A program made the position numbers and the translations under genes. The notes under the pieces are model-generated. The model worked only from the letters and a program-made list of their open reading frames with translations, did no database searches and was not told the DNA's origin. Below, piece by piece: positions 40,801 to 50,987 of a stretch of DNA of 64,000 nt. Source of the stretch: Dehalobacter sp. 12DCB1 (GTDB taxonomy: Bacteria; Bacillota; Desulfitobacteriia; Desulfitobacteriales; Syntrophobotulaceae); the NCBI RefSeq assembly GCF_004343605.1, contig NZ_POSF01000019.1, positions 120,813 to 184,812 of the forward strand, given 5' to 3'. How positions within the stretch are numbered: position 1 is the stretch's first letter; every line of letters starts with the position of its first letter.

Positions 40801-41969
40801 ACAATTGCCTGCGAACTGATTCCTTCTTCTCTGCCCTCGAAGCCCAGGCATTCCGTTGTCGTTGCCTTGATCGATATACAGTCCGGACTTGCGTTCAGAA
40901 TCTCTGCCAGATTCTTTCTCATCTGCGCGATATAAGGCAGCACTTTCGGTTTCTGAGCGACAATAATACTATCCAGATTCCCAAGCCTATAGCCTTCGCC
41001 TTGCGCAAGCTTTACAACTTCAGCCAGCAGTGCCAGACTGGAAATGCCTTTGTACCGGGCATCGCTGTCGGGAAAATGTTTACCAATATCACCAAGCGCA
41101 CAAGCCCCGAGAATCGCATCCATTACAGCATGCGTCAGGACATCTGCATCAGAATGCCCCAAAAGTCCTTTCTCATGAGGAATTTCTACTCCGCCCAGAA
41201 TTAACGTCCGTCCCTCAATCAGTGCATGGACATCGTAGCCCAGTCCTATCTTCATTGGAGGCACCTCTCTTCTTCTGCACAGGATGGACTCGGCCCAAAG
41301 TATATCTTCAGGCGTGGTCACTTTGATATTCTCGTAATTGCCTTTAACAACCCTGACCGGTAAACCCTGCCACTCAAACAGAGAAGCATCGTCCGTGGCC
41401 AGGTACTGCTGTTCAAAGGCAAGTTTGTGTACTTTTTCTAAAAGGTTCCGGTTAAAAATCTGCGGTGTCTGAATCCCCCGGAGCTGTTCCCGTGGGGGTG
41501 TTTCCATAACTCGGCCCTGAGCATCCACCTTTTTTACAGTATCTTTCAAAGGTACAGCCATGACAGCCGCTTCAAGGTCTGCCGTTTCTTCAAGAAAACG
41601 GTTCAGATCATCCAGTGTTAATAAGGGTCTGGCACCGTCATGGACGATCACGCTGTCCACCTCAGGACTTAAGGACTGAAGCGCCCGGTAAACGGAGTCC
41701 TGCCTTTCGGCACCTCCCTCAACCACTGCTGTCACCTTTTTTAGGCTGTATTTTTCCACCAACTTTTTAATTGCCAAAATATCTATCCCTGCCGCAGGAA
41801 TAATGATCTCTTTAATCAGCGGACAAAATTCCAGTGTTTTAAGAGTAAAAACAAGGATAGGGGTCCCGGCAAGTTCAAGCAGAAGCTTGTTGCCTTGACC
41901 CCCCATCCTTTTTCCCCGCCCGGCGGCAGGTACGATAGCAGCGATATTAGCCGAACGCATTAAACTCAT
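40782..41969 (-). CDS. ispDF: Bifunctional IspDF (isoprenoid MEP pathway)
   Basis: A fusion of 395 residues. The N-terminal ~232 are IspD, MEP cytidylyltransferase: [42 protein letters not shown] and [11 protein letters not shown]. The C-terminal ~157 are IspF, the cyclodiphosphate synthase: [16 protein letters not shown], the metal-site [20 protein letters not shown], and [17 protein letters not shown]. These are steps 3 and 5 of the pathway; IspE is not here. ATG 41969 has GAGGAG 7 bases upstream and overlaps the end of the PIN-TRAM gene. An apparent ribosome site AGAGAGGTG precedes the IspF Met. Confidence 0.95.
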   Translation of the reverse strand: MSLMRSANIAAIVPAAGRGKRMGGQGNKLLLELAGTPILVFTLKTLEFCPLIKEIIIPAAGIDILAIKKLVEKYSLKKVTAVVEGGAERQDSVYRALQSLSPEVDSVIVHDGARPLLTLDDLNRFLEETADLEAAVMAVPLKDTVKKVDAQGRVMETPPREQLRGIQTPQIFNRNLLEKVHKLAFEQQYLATDDASLFEWQGLPVRVVKGNYENIKVTTPEDILWAESILCRRREVPPMKIGLGYDVHALIEGRTLILGGVEIPHEKGLLGHSDADVLTHAVMDAILGACALGDIGKHFPDSDARYKGISSLALLAEVVKLAQGEGYRLGNLDSIIVAQKPKVLPYIAQMRKNLAEILNASPDCISIKATTTECLGFEGREEGISSQAIVCLLPV

Positions 41970-43110
41970 GGGAAAACTCCTCAGATGATTTTTCCTGCAT
42001 CCCTTTGGGTTTAGCAAAGATCATCCTACCTGCAGCCGTTTGCAGAACAGTCGTAACCAGTACGGTGGTCTGTTGCCCAATGTACCTGCGTCCTCCGTCA
42101 ACGACAACCATCGTTCCATCGTCTAGATAAGCTACACCCTGTCCAGCCTCTTTTCCTTCCTTCATAATCTGAATATACATCTCTTCGCCCGGAAGGACGA
42201 CTGGTTTTACAGCATTGGCCAATTCATTGATATTTAAGACTTTTATCCCCTGAAGCTCGGCCACTTTGTTCAGGTTATAATCATTGGTCAATATCGGCGC
42301 GTCTAGAATATTCGCCAGTTTGACAAGCTTACTATCCACTTCAGCGATGTCTTCAAAATCACCTTCGTAGATCTCAACCTTGATGACCGATTCCTTAGAA
42401 ATCTGGTTCAAGATATCAAGCCCTCTCCGACCCCGGTTTCTTTTGAGGGCGTCTGAAGAATCGGCAATATGTCTGAGCTCTTCCAGAACAAAACCAGGAA
42501 TGAGAAGAACCCCATCTAAAAAACTCGTTTTAACAATATCCGCTATTCTGCCGTCAATAATCACACTGGTATCAAGCACTTTATAGCCTGCAGCAGGCTG
42601 CTTCCCGTGCCCTTTATCCTTATTCTTTTCTTTTTCAGCACGTTCCCCTTTCAGCTTGGGTAAAAAGTTGAAAAATCCAAGAATATCATCCTTGCGATTG
42701 ATCCCAATAATCAGGCCGACGTAGCCAAGTAACAAGCTGACAATGACCGACAGAATCGGACCGAGAAACGGAATATCCACAAAAGTAATGCAAATCAGAC
42801 GGGCAATCAGCAAACCGACAATACCCCCAAGTGAACCTCCGACTAGATCGTGAATCGGCATGCGGGTAAGTTTGCTTTCCAGCCATTTGACAAGGCCAAT
42901 AAAGACTTTCATACATACAGGGGCGAGAAAGAAACCAAAAGCAGATAACACAGTAAAAATAATAATATAAGTCCAGTATAAGTGAATCTCAAAACCTAAT
43001 GTCTGGCTAAGCTGACGAATATCGACAACCTTTAATATCAAGTAATCTACGTAAATTCCTGCTGCTCCAAACAGCAGCGTAATGATGCCGCGAACAATTT
43101 TGCTAAGCAT
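41947..43110 (-). CDS. PIN-TRAM domain membrane protein (YacL type)
   Basis: 387 residues. Four N-terminal membrane segments (to ~140), then a PIN nuclease-fold domain with [13 protein letters not shown], an acidic mid-motif [13 protein letters not shown] and [11 protein letters not shown], and a C-terminal TRAM RNA-binding domain ([20 protein letters not shown]). The Firmicute context next to ispD and radA is standard. Nuclease activity is predicted from conserved acidic residues, not shown. GGGAGG lies 8 bases before ATG 43110. Confidence 0.9.
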   Translation of the reverse strand: MLSKIVRGIITLLFGAAGIYVDYLILKVVDIRQLSQTLGFEIHLYWTYIIIFTVLSAFGFFLAPVCMKVFIGLVKWLESKLTRMPIHDLVGGSLGGIVGLLIARLICITFVDIPFLGPILSVIVSLLLGYVGLIIGINRKDDILGFFNFLPKLKGERAEKEKNKDKGHGKQPAAGYKVLDTSVIIDGRIADIVKTSFLDGVLLIPGFVLEELRHIADSSDALKRNRGRRGLDILNQISKESVIKVEIYEGDFEDIAEVDSKLVKLANILDAPILTNDYNLNKVAELQGIKVLNINELANAVKPVVLPGEEMYIQIMKEGKEAGQGVAYLDDGTMVVVDGGRRYIGQQTTVLVTTVLQTAAGRMIFAKPKGMQEKSSEEFSHEFNAFG

Positions 43111-43232
43111 CAAATTCACCTCCCTTTTTCTATATTTTGGCTAAAAACAATTCTGTTTATACCAGGAGCCTGAAATTTTCCTGATCTGTCCCCTATGAAA
43201 TTGTTTAGCGGTATTTTCCCCTGTATCTCATC

Positions 43233-43260
43233 ATTATATCAGGTTGTATTTCTCTTTCAA
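43233..43260 (-). promoter_or_regulatory. Sigma-A promoter for PIN-TRAM/ispDF
   Basis: Minus strand: -35 TTGAAA, 16-base spacer, -10 TATAAT, about 120 bases before the PIN-TRAM start codon. Confidence 0.6.
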
Positions 43261-43321
43261 AGCAAACGACAAATTATTTCAATATATCTTAATTCAAGAA
43301 ATATTTCCCGATTTGATGAAA

Positions 43322-43351
43322 TTGACAACAGCTTCAGATGCTGTCTATAAT
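43322..43351 (+). promoter_or_regulatory. Sigma-A promoter with a dyad in the spacer
   Basis: -35 TTGACA, 18-base spacer, -10 TATAAT, 30 bases before the start codon at 43381. The spacer contains ACAGC-N7-GCTGT (43328-43344), a possible operator. Confidence 0.7.
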
Positions 43352-43380
43352 GAAACTGGCAGAAAGGAAGTGTATGTTCT

Positions 43381-43773
43381 ATGAGTCCAATCAATAATGA
43401 TTTTCAAGAAACGGTTGATGCTATGCTCATTCGGCACCAAAGCATCTTGGATATTTTATCAAAAGGACAAGAGGCTTCTTCCCGGGTAAACAGGGCTATA
43501 ACGAAGGCTGTGACTTCTTGCGGCTGTGTCTCAGTGGATGCCCACAAGAGCCCAATTCCAGAAAATGCTACCCTATCAGATCTTAAATTTCTCCTGAACA
43601 GTCATCTGGAAGGAGACCTTTGTTCCAACTGCCGTGAAGTTGTCGAAATCGAACTGGGAAATCAGCTTTTTTACATCTCAGCTCTTGCCAATATTCTGGG
43701 CTTGTCCGTGAACGAAATCTTGGAAAAAGAAGAACGCAGACTTAAAACACTTACTGTTTTTAATTTTAGATAG
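43381..43773 (+). CDS. Conserved clostridial protein of unknown function with four cysteines
   Basis: 130 residues, mainly helical, no signal or membrane segment. A Cys-Gly-Cys (VTSCGCVSVDA) and a later Cys-x-x-Cys (LCSNCREVVEIELGNQLFYI) could bind metal. I recall similar proteins beside radA/PIN-TRAM in other Clostridia but cannot name a tested function. Monocistronic: own promoter upstream and terminator downstream. Confidence 0.8.
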   Translation: MSPINNDFQETVDAMLIRHQSILDILSKGQEASSRVNRAITKAVTSCGCVSVDAHKSPIPENATLSDLKFLLNSHLEGDLCSNCREVVEIELGNQLFYISALANILGLSVNEILEKEERRLKTLTVFNFR

Positions 43774-43883
43774 CTGAGCTTAAAAGAAGATTAAAGGATG
43801 CAGAGATATTTTTATCATTTCGTATATTTGTTATCAGTTACCAAATGAGTTTACATATCAGTGATGCCTTGGAATGACTGCCG

Positions 43884-43912
43884 AGGATGTCTTTTGACAT
43901 CCTTTTTTATTT
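43884..43912 (+). terminator. Intrinsic terminator after the four-cysteine gene
   Basis: Stem AGGATGTC/GACATCCT with TTTT loop followed by a T-rich tract, just before the convergent radA end. Confidence 0.85.
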
Positions 43913-43924
43913 TGGTATCATCAT

Positions 43925-45265
43925 CTAAAAAAGAAAATCCAGTGCTTCCTCAATGTTCTTAACCGGAATGATCCGGCAATCGGTCTTCTCTATACTGCTT
44001 GCATTGACTTCTGGTACCAGGCAATTTCGAAAACCAAATTTCTCCGCTTCTCTGATCCGCTGCTCGATATGAGAAACTCCTCTAATTTCTCCGGTCAGGC
44101 CAAGTTCCCCGATTAACGCGATATTTCCAAGCGGCTGATCTTTAATTCCCGACATCACAGCGGCGATGACAGCAAGATCTGCTGCCGGCTCATCCACATC
44201 GAGACCCCCGGCAATATTGACAAAAACATCCCGGGCGCCAAAAGCGTATCCGGCCCGTTTGTCCAGAACTGCCAGAAGCATCAGCAGGCGGTGGTAATCC
44301 ATCCCGTTTACGGTTCTTCTCGGCGGCGTAAAGATGGACGATGTTACTAAAGCCTGGATCTCCACTAAGAGCGGCCTTGTTCCTTCCATCACGACAGCCA
44401 CCCCGGAACCAGCGGATACCTGTGTATGATCACCCATAAAAAACATGGAGGGATTTGTCACATCAGCTAGACCGCAGCCCCTCATCTCAAATACCCCAAT
44501 TTCGTTGGCCGGACCAAAACGGTTTTTGACCGCCCGCAGCAGACGGAAGATATGGTGCTGATCTCCTTCAAAATACAGGACTGTATCAACCATGTGCTCC
44601 AGAACCCTGGGCCCGGCAATCGCACCCTCTTTTGTAATATGGCCAGCCAGGAGAACCGTAATCTCATTTTCTTTGGCCAGTTTCAGCAAGAAAGAAGCCC
44701 CTTCCCTGACCTGGCTGACGCTTCCGGGTGCAGACTGGACGTCTTCGAGCAGCATCGTCTGAATTGAATCAATAAAAACGACTTTATAACCTTTATCCAG
44801 TACCTCCGAACGTACTGCTTCCAAAGAATTATCGGCAAGTATATGTACCCGGGAAGAAGAAAGTCCCATTCTGTCAGCCCTGAGTTTGATTTGCCGGGCA
44901 GATTCCTCTCCCGACACATAAAGCACATTTTCCTTCCGGGAAAGATATTCTGCCATTTGCAGAAACAGCGTGGATTTGCCGATTCCGGGCTCTCCGCTTA
45001 AAAGAACAAAGGATCCTTCGACAACCCCTCCCCCAAAAACCCGGTTAAGTTCTGGACTTCCGGTATCAAGTCTGTGTCCTTCCACCGTTTGGATTTCAGT
45101 CAGAGGGATCGCCTGAACGATCCCTCTGCTTTCTGTAGGTTTGGATTTTTCTACGCGTTCCTCAATCAGCGTATTCCATTCACCGCATCCGGGACACCTT
45201 CCGAGCCATCTCGCGCTTTCCTGCCCGCATTCCCGGCAATAGAACTTTGTCTTCGGACCTGCCAA
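43925..45265 (-). CDS. radA: DNA repair protein RadA
   Basis: Branch-migration ATPase in recombination, 446 residues. N-terminal zinc finger (CRECGQESARWLGRCPGCGE), Walker A GEPGIGKST, Walker-B-like VVFIDSIQTM, the RadA motif KNRFGPANEIGVFEM, and a Lon-protease-like C-terminal domain. Lies 12 bases after clpC, as in Bacillus. Confidence 0.96.
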   Translation of the reverse strand: MAGPKTKFYCRECGQESARWLGRCPGCGEWNTLIEERVEKSKPTESRGIVQAIPLTEIQTVEGHRLDTGSPELNRVFGGGVVEGSFVLLSGEPGIGKSTLFLQMAEYLSRKENVLYVSGEESARQIKLRADRMGLSSSRVHILADNSLEAVRSEVLDKGYKVVFIDSIQTMLLEDVQSAPGSVSQVREGASFLLKLAKENEITVLLAGHITKEGAIAGPRVLEHMVDTVLYFEGDQHHIFRLLRAVKNRFGPANEIGVFEMRGCGLADVTNPSMFFMGDHTQVSAGSGVAVVMEGTRPLLVEIQALVTSSIFTPPRRTVNGMDYHRLLMLLAVLDKRAGYAFGARDVFVNIAGGLDVDEPAADLAVIAAVMSGIKDQPLGNIALIGELGLTGEIRGVSHIEQRIREAEKFGFRNCLVPEVNASSIEKTDCRIIPVKNIEEALDFLF

Positions 45266-45277
45266 GAATCCTTCCCC

Positions 45278-47749
45278 CTATCTCTTTTTGCCTGTTTTCT
45301 TTGCGGCTGCTGGTTTCACAAAAACCACTTCTTTGTCGGAAAGTTCGACCTTGATCGTATCGCCTGCTTTATAAGTTCCTTCGAGGATCTTTTCTGAGAG
45401 GGGATCCTCAATCAGTTTTTGAATGGCCCTTCTTAGAGGACGCGCACCATAGGTCGGATCTTTACCCTCCTCTGCCAGATGCTCCAGAACTTCATCATCC
45501 AGAACCAACTCGAGATCCTGTTCTTTCAGACGTTTGCTGACGTCCTTAACCAGGATTCTTGTAATCTTCACAAGATCGGCTTGCTGAAGTTGATGGAATA
45601 CCACCATTTCATCCACTCTGTTCAGAAATTCCGGACGGAAGGTTTTCTTCAGTTCCTCCATGACCCGCGAACTCATGGACTTGTATTCACTTTCTTCGTT
45701 TCTTCCAGAGACAAAACCCAGAGATTCTTTTTTGAGGAAAGAGGCCCCAACGTTAGACGTCATGATTAGTACACAATTGCGAAAATCTACAAGCCTTCCT
45801 TTGGAGTCAGTGAGCCTGCCGTCTTCCAATACCTGAAGCAGAATATTAAATACTTCAGGGTGGGCCTTCTCTATCTCGTCAAATAAAATGACACTGTACG
45901 GTTTCCTGCGTACTGCCTCAGTCAGCTGTCCCCCTTCATCATGTCCGACATATCCCGGAGGAGAACCTACCATCCTGGATACGGCATGCTTTTCCATATA
46001 TTCGGACATATCAATTCTGATCAGTGAACTTTCATCCCCGAACAAAGATTCAGCCAAGGACCGCGCCAGCTGGGTTTTCCCGACTCCTGTGGGTCCGAGA
46101 AAAATAAAGGAACCAATGGGCCGCTTTGGGTCTTTAAGTCCTGCCCTAGCCCGTCTGATCGAACGGGCAACAGCCGTGACTGCCTCATCCTGTCCGATCA
46201 CGCTCTCATGTAGAAGGGATTCCAGCTTCAAAAGTCTGGAGCTTTCTCCCTCTTCCAGTTTATTCACCGGAATCCCCGTCCAGCTCGATACGATTCTGGA
46301 GATATCCTCCGGCCCCACGCCAATTAGCTCTTTTTCTCTATTTTCTTCCCAGTTCTTACGGATCTCGCTGAGCTTTTCGCGTTTCTTTTGCTCCTCGTCT
46401 CTGATTTCAGCGGCCTTTTCAAATTCCTGTCTTTTTACGGCTGCTTCTTTTTCTTTCTTGAGATTTTCGATTTTTTCCTCCAGATCTTTCAAATCCGGCG
46501 GTGCTGTAAAACTGTGGATACGGACCCTGGATGCAGCCTCATCAATTAAATCAATGGCTTTATCGGGTAAAAATCTGTCGGAGATATACCTGTCAGACAA
46601 GCGTGCTGCCGCATCAATTGCCTCGTCGGATATCTTCACCCTATGATGCGCTTCATACCTGTCCCTTAAACCCTTTAGAATAGCCACCGTTTCCTCAACC
46701 GTAGGCTCTCCTACCTTAATTGGTTGAAAACGCCTTTCCAAGGCCGGATCACGTTCAATATGCTTACGGTATTCATCGAGTGTCGTTGCTCCGATACACT
46801 GCATTTCTCCTCTAGCTAGGGCGGGTTTCAGAATATTGGCTGCGTCAATAGCTCCTTCGGCAGCCCCCGCTCCGATCAGCGTATGGAGTTCGTCGATGAA
46901 GACAATCACGTTGCCCGCCAGCCGGATTTCTTCCATGACTTTTTTCATTCTCTCTTCAAATTCACCGCGATATTTTGTCCCCGCGACCATCGAAGAAAGA
47001 TCAAGTGTCACAACCCGTTTATCGACAAGGATCTCCGGTACTTGGTTGTTGACAATTCTTTGGGCTAGACCCTCAGCAATAGCCGTTTTTCCAACCCCGG
47101 GTTCTCCAATCAATACAGGGTTGTTCTTCGTCCGGCGGCTCAGCACCTGAATGACTCTTTCGATTTCATTTCCCCGGCCAACGACAGGGTCAAGCTTCCC
47201 TTCAGCAGCCATGACCGTCAAGTCCCGTCCGAACTCGTTTAAAGTCGGCGTTCCGCCTGTCTGTCCGGGTTTGCCGTTATTCGCGGCACCACTTCCAGGC
47301 ATTGATGTACCTTCGGTTTCCCCTCCCAGGAGCTCTACAACCTGTTCCCATATTTTTTCCGGACTGATCTTAAGATCCGCCAGGACTCTCGCAGCAATTC
47401 CTTCTCCCTCAATGATCAGGCCAAGCAGAATATGTTCGGTTCCAATATAATTGACCCCCTGGCGTTGAGCCTCTTCGGTGGCAAGCTGAATCACGCGCTT
47501 CACTCGCGGCGACAATCCGACCTCTCCGCTAATAGGGGTTCCTAAGCCAATGATCTGGGTAATCTTTGCGCTTACCTTGTCCGGGTCCAATCCGACCCCG
47601 GTTAGCGCCTTCGCAGCGACTCCTTCTCCTTCTTCAATCAAAGCCAGAAGAATATGCTCCGTCCCTATAACCTTATGGCCCATACGTTTGGCAATCGCCT
47701 CAGCAAGCATAAATACTTTTTCTGCCTTTTGCGTAAATTTTCTTGACAT
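45278..47749 (-). CDS. clpC: ATP-dependent Clp protease ATP-binding subunit ClpC
   Basis: Hsp100 unfoldase, 823 residues. Two N-terminal Clp-N repeats ([30 protein letters not shown]), first ATPase with [18 protein letters not shown], middle coiled coil with a UVR-like segment ([18 protein letters not shown]), second ATPase with [16 protein letters not shown]. Works with ClpP and adaptors such as McsB; controlled by CtsR. Confidence 0.97.
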   Translation of the reverse strand: MSRKFTQKAEKVFMLAEAIAKRMGHKVIGTEHILLALIEEGEGVAAKALTGVGLDPDKVSAKITQIIGLGTPISGEVGLSPRVKRVIQLATEEAQRQGVNYIGTEHILLGLIIEGEGIAARVLADLKISPEKIWEQVVELLGGETEGTSMPGSGAANNGKPGQTGGTPTLNEFGRDLTVMAAEGKLDPVVGRGNEIERVIQVLSRRTKNNPVLIGEPGVGKTAIAEGLAQRIVNNQVPEILVDKRVVTLDLSSMVAGTKYRGEFEERMKKVMEEIRLAGNVIVFIDELHTLIGAGAAEGAIDAANILKPALARGEMQCIGATTLDEYRKHIERDPALERRFQPIKVGEPTVEETVAILKGLRDRYEAHHRVKISDEAIDAAARLSDRYISDRFLPDKAIDLIDEAASRVRIHSFTAPPDLKDLEEKIENLKKEKEAAVKRQEFEKAAEIRDEEQKKREKLSEIRKNWEENREKELIGVGPEDISRIVSSWTGIPVNKLEEGESSRLLKLESLLHESVIGQDEAVTAVARSIRRARAGLKDPKRPIGSFIFLGPTGVGKTQLARSLAESLFGDESSLIRIDMSEYMEKHAVSRMVGSPPGYVGHDEGGQLTEAVRRKPYSVILFDEIEKAHPEVFNILLQVLEDGRLTDSKGRLVDFRNCVLIMTSNVGASFLKKESLGFVSGRNEESEYKSMSSRVMEELKKTFRPEFLNRVDEMVVFHQLQQADLVKITRILVKDVSKRLKEQDLELVLDDEVLEHLAEEGKDPTYGARPLRRAIQKLIEDPLSEKILEGTYKAGDTIKVELSDKEVVFVKPAAAKKTGKKR

Positions 47750-47775
47750 TTTGATCCTTCCTTTCCTATTGTCGT

Positions 47776-48843
47776 TTAATTTACATTCTCACTCATTTTT
47801 TGATGGTAGATTCCACGCACAAAATGAGCTCTTTCTGCGTTAATATCATAAGCATCCAGCTGCTTATTGCGATTATATTGCAGACATCCCTGCATCGAGT
47901 TGATCAAGACAGACACGAAACCTGCAGAGACTCTAGGCAGAATGCCCATATCAATGCCCAGCCGGTCCTCCGATAGAAGAGAATAGATCTCTTCCGTTTC
48001 AAGGATTCTGGCATTTTCCAAAGTCCCCCGGGCCCTCCAGACTTTATCTTCGACGATAAGCGGAGATTCTTTGCGAATAACTTCCCGCATCTGGACTTCC
48101 CGTTCCATCAGCTGCCGCGTGACCGCATCAAGATGTGCCAAGGTGTCTTCTTCGCTCTTACCTAACGTAACCTGGTTGGATATCTGAAAGATATTTCCGA
48201 ATGACCTGGAGCCTTCACCGTATACACCGCGTACTGCCAACCCAAGCGACGTCAGGGCACCCAGAACCTGCTGAACCTGATTGGTCAGCACCAGGGCCGG
48301 CAAGTGAACCATCACGGATACTCTCAGGCCCGTTCCAACATTGGTGGGACAAGTCGTCAGGTAACCAAACTTTTCTTTATAAGCAATATCCAAATGTGCT
48401 TCCAGATGATCATCGACCAATCCTGCAAGATGCCAAGCTTCCCTGAGGCTATTCCCCGGCATCAGCACCTGAATTCTCAGATGGTCTTCTTCATTGACCA
48501 TGACTGCAATTTTATGGCTTTCGGACAAGGCCAGACCGCGTGCATATTCAGTCTCCTTAAAACCTGGGCTGACCAGATGCTTTTCAATCAGCACCTTTTT
48601 CTCCACTGGAATAAGCATTTTCAACGGAATATAAACAAGCTTTTCTTTTTCAGCAATAAAACCGTCTAAGACACCGGAAATCTGCGCTTCAATTTTTTCG
48701 GCATCATCATAGGACATGACGTGAGGGAAAGGATTGTCAGCGATATTTCTGGCCAATCTGATTCTGGAACTCAGTACAATCGGAATGTCCGGCGTATCCT
48801 TCATCCAGAAGCTGTCTTTGGCAAGCAGTTCCCGATAAGTCAT
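47776..48843 (-). CDS. mcsB: Protein arginine kinase McsB
   Basis: Phosphagen-kinase-fold enzyme that phosphorylates arginines, including on CtsR, and marks proteins for ClpCP. 355 residues. [31 protein letters not shown] (catalytic loop) and [20 protein letters not shown] are typical. The start overlaps the mcsA stop by 4 bases (ATGA), so the two are coupled. Confidence 0.96.
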   Translation of the reverse strand: MTYRELLAKDSFWMKDTPDIPIVLSSRIRLARNIADNPFPHVMSYDDAEKIEAQISGVLDGFIAEKEKLVYIPLKMLIPVEKKVLIEKHLVSPGFKETEYARGLALSESHKIAVMVNEEDHLRIQVLMPGNSLREAWHLAGLVDDHLEAHLDIAYKEKFGYLTTCPTNVGTGLRVSVMVHLPALVLTNQVQQVLGALTSLGLAVRGVYGEGSRSFGNIFQISNQVTLGKSEEDTLAHLDAVTRQLMEREVQMREVIRKESPLIVEDKVWRARGTLENARILETEEIYSLLSEDRLGIDMGILPRVSAGFVSVLINSMQGCLQYNRNKQLDAYDINAERAHFVRGIYHQKMSENVN

Positions 48844-49364
48844 TTGCTTTCACCTCCGACAGTATTCTCCATTTCTTTAATCCGGTCTCTTAATATGGCT
48901 GCCTCTTCGAACTTTTCCGCTTGGACAAGTTCCAACAGTTGTTGTTTTAATTTGGCTATTTCCTGTTTGTTTCGGAACGATGCTCCTCCTCTTACCGGCA
49001 CTTTCCCGACATGCATCCCTCTTCCATGGATCCGTCGCAGGAGCATCTCCATTTGGGGCTCAAATTCATCGTAACATTTGCTGCAGCCCATTTTCCCGGC
49101 TTGCTGTATCTGGGAAAAAGTTCTTCCGCATCCGGGACATTTTCCGGTCTGGCTGTCTACGATCGTCTGATCATACTGCCCTGCCGGATTTACCCCAAAT
49201 AATGCCTGTAAAAAATCCGATACCATTCCAGGGTAGAGATTGAAGCCGGTGCCAGGCGTTTTTTGCGCACACTCCTGGCAAAGATGAAGCTGAGCCGCCT
49301 GACCATTAATGATTTTGGTCAGATGAACCACAGCCTCCCGTTGTTGACAATTCTGACAAAGCAT
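48840..49364 (-). CDS. mcsA: McsA, zinc-finger activator of McsB
   Basis: 174 residues. Starts MLCQNCQQREAVVHLTKIIN, with CxxC pairs CQNC, CQEC, CPGC and CSKC, and a C-terminal UVR domain (LKQQLLELVQAEKFEEAAIL). Activates McsB. Start chosen at 49364 because the first CxxC follows directly, as in homologues. Confidence 0.94.
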   Translation of the reverse strand: MLCQNCQQREAVVHLTKIINGQAAQLHLCQECAQKTPGTGFNLYPGMVSDFLQALFGVNPAGQYDQTIVDSQTGKCPGCGRTFSQIQQAGKMGCSKCYDEFEPQMEMLLRRIHGRGMHVGKVPVRGGASFRNKQEIAKLKQQLLELVQAEKFEEAAILRDRIKEMENTVGGESK

Positions 49365-49378
49365 TGCTATCCCCCCGA

Positions 49379-49858
49379 TCAATCATTGATATCGTCCCGG
49401 CACATATTCGCCAGTATTTCTTTCATCATTCGGGCCCTAAGCGTAGAAGGGAAATTCGTCACCCCAACCAAAAGCCGGTCGGAAAAAATCGTTTTTACCA
49501 GGATTGCTTCTCTTTTGGTGAACAGATCTTCTTCTCTGAGTCTGTCCACAAGATTATTGGCCCGATCCTGGGAAAGGTCATCCCCAATGAGTTCCGACAT
49601 GAGTCTCTGGAATTTACCCTCAGGATCAAGTCCCAGCCTAACAATCCTTAAATAACCGCCGCCGCCTCTTCTGCTTTCAACAAGATAACCGCGTTCTGCG
49701 GTAAACCTCGTTGTAAGGACATAGTTAATCTGGGAAGGGGCACATGAAAAGAAATCAGCAAGATAACCTCTTTGCAGGACGATGTACCCATCTTCAGCCT
49801 GCTCTATAATCTTTTTAAGGTACTCCTCGATTCTGTTCGCCAAATTACTCATCGTCAT
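49379..49858 (-). CDS. ctsR: Transcriptional repressor CtsR
   Basis: Heat-sensitive repressor of clp genes, 159 residues. N-terminal winged helix (YLADFFSCAPSQINYVLTTR) followed by the ESRRGGGGYLRI wing, whose glycine loop senses heat. C-terminal dimer domain. First gene of ctsR-mcsA-mcsB-clpC(-radA). The next in-frame ATG at 49852 is also possible. Confidence 0.95.
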   Translation of the reverse strand: MTMSNLANRIEEYLKKIIEQAEDGYIVLQRGYLADFFSCAPSQINYVLTTRFTAERGYLVESRRGGGGYLRIVRLGLDPEGKFQRLMSELIGDDLSQDRANNLVDRLREEDLFTKREAILVKTIFSDRLLVGVTNFPSTLRARMMKEILANMCRDDIND

Positions 49859-49875
49859 CCATCCTCATTTTAATG

Positions 49876-49913
49876 TTGACCTTTATTGACTTTATGACCT
49901 TTTTTGACCTTTG
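49876..49913 (-). promoter_or_regulatory. Tandem CtsR operators
   Basis: Minus strand: a run of heptads AGGTCAA-AAAAGGTCA followed by AAGTCAA-TAAAGGTCAA, two adjacent copies of the CtsR box (direct repeat of GGTCAAA). They lie at about +1 to +38, just upstream of the ctsR start codon. Confidence 0.85.
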
Positions 49914-49918
49914 TAACT

Positions 49919-49947
49919 ATTTTACCCCTTTTTGATTGTTTTGAAAA
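49919..49947 (-). promoter_or_regulatory. Promoter of the ctsR operon
   Basis: Minus strand: -35 TTTTCA (weak), 17-base spacer, -10 TAAAAT. The CtsR boxes begin six bases downstream, so bound CtsR would block initiation. Confidence 0.6.
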
Positions 49948-49956
49948 CTATTTTAT

Positions 49957-49986
49957 TAAAAAAACCTATCCGAAGATAGGTTTTTT
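49957..49986. terminator. Bidirectional terminator between ctsR and the acidic membrane protein gene
   Basis: Stem AAAAACCTATC/GATAGGTTTTT around CGAA, with T-runs on both strands. It ends the minus-strand gene at 50029. Confidence 0.85.
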
Positions 49987-50028
49987 ACTCGCATGACTAC
50001 AAAACATGAACGTGCTTAGGAAGGGTCC

Positions 50029-50799
50029 TCACTTACTGATAAAGAAATACCACAAACCAAAAGTGACCGCTGCGACAATTACAACCAGAATGACAAGTTT
50101 CAGCCCGCCGAAGGAGCTTTTCTGTTCGAACCCAAAATCCAGGTCATCATCATCGTCCGGACTCGGGTCATTTTTACTGTTCATGATATAACTATTCAAA
50201 TCAGAAAAGCGGCTTCTTTCTTCCGCCCCTACTTCTGTTTCCTCCAGCATACCCAGATCTGTCGGCCTTTTCAGTGTCATAGTGGCATCTTCCGCGTTAT
50301 AGGCTTCATCCGCTTTATTTAAAACATCCGCTGCCTCAATATCAGTAAGTGGGCTAAAGCTGTCCGGGCTTGTTTTTACCGGATCATTGATTTCACTTAT
50401 ACTCTCTATTTCATTGAAATCATCTTCCAGGGAAGCCGCTTGGGAGATAAACAGTCTTTGCAGTTCATCCTGCCCCAAATTTTGATCACCGAGCAGAATC
50501 GTTCTAATCTCCTCATTGTCTTCATCCAAATCTCCGGTAAAAACCGGCCCTGCTTCCGCTTGATCCTCTTCCGGAAACTTCCCGGCCGTTCGGTTATGCT
50601 CTCCATCGTCCTGGTCATGCTCGTTAATGGTACTGTCATTAATATCAGCATCATCTTCAGGACTAAACTGCCTTCTGATGCTTTCCGCATTTTCCTCGGA
50701 CAGTTTAGGCTCTATATCTTTCCAATACAAGCCTCCCTCCAACAACTGCCGGAGTTCTTCAGGATTAAGCCAAATCTCTTTTTTCTTATCATTTTTCAT
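50029..50799 (-). CDS. Acidic, C-terminally membrane-anchored protein of unknown function
   Basis: 256 residues, not recognised. An N-terminal segment (EIWLNPEELRQLLEGGLYWK) is followed by ~190 low-complexity residues very rich in Asp and Glu. A single hydrophobic helix (LKLVILVVIVAAVTFGLWYF) lies near the end, then a short ISK tail. This suggests tail anchoring, with the acidic part probably in the cytoplasm. It has its own promoter and terminator and no operon partner. Confidence 0.75.
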   Translation of the reverse strand: MKNDKKKEIWLNPEELRQLLEGGLYWKDIEPKLSEENAESIRRQFSPEDDADINDSTINEHDQDDGEHNRTAGKFPEEDQAEAGPVFTGDLDEDNEEIRTILLGDQNLGQDELQRLFISQAASLEDDFNEIESISEINDPVKTSPDSFSPLTDIEAADVLNKADEAYNAEDATMTLKRPTDLGMLEETEVGAEERSRFSDLNSYIMNSKNDPSPDDDDDLDFGFEQKSSFGGLKLVILVVIVAAVTFGLWYFFISK

Positions 50800-50842
50800 T
50801 CTAATGTTTCCCCCACAGGTTGAAAATTCAGTCGAGTAAAGT

Positions 50843-50872
50843 ATTATAAAGTATTATTTAGTAGTTCTACAA
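50843..50872 (-). promoter_or_regulatory. Sigma-A promoter for the acidic membrane protein
   Basis: Minus strand: -35 TTGTAG, 18-base spacer, -10 TATAAT, about 44 bases upstream of the start codon. Confidence 0.6.
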
Positions 50873-50918
50873 AGAAATTATTTATCCTTCGTGCCGTATT
50901 TCTCAATTCAGATAAAAT

Positions 50919-50946
50919 TTGCATCTTATCTTTTTCAGGATAAAAT
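50919..50946 (+). promoter_or_regulatory. Sigma-A promoter for the Nudix gene
   Basis: -35 TTGCAT, 16-base spacer, -10 TAAAAT, about 42 bases before the start codon at 50988. Confidence 0.55.
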
Positions 50947-50987
50947 AGTATTAATGACTTTGACCTATTATAGAAAGAAGGAACAAT

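Noticed and set aside
45888..46646. 252-codon open frame on the plus strand
   Set aside because: Antisense to the highly conserved clpC and very Ser/Pro-rich, as expected of a mirror frame.
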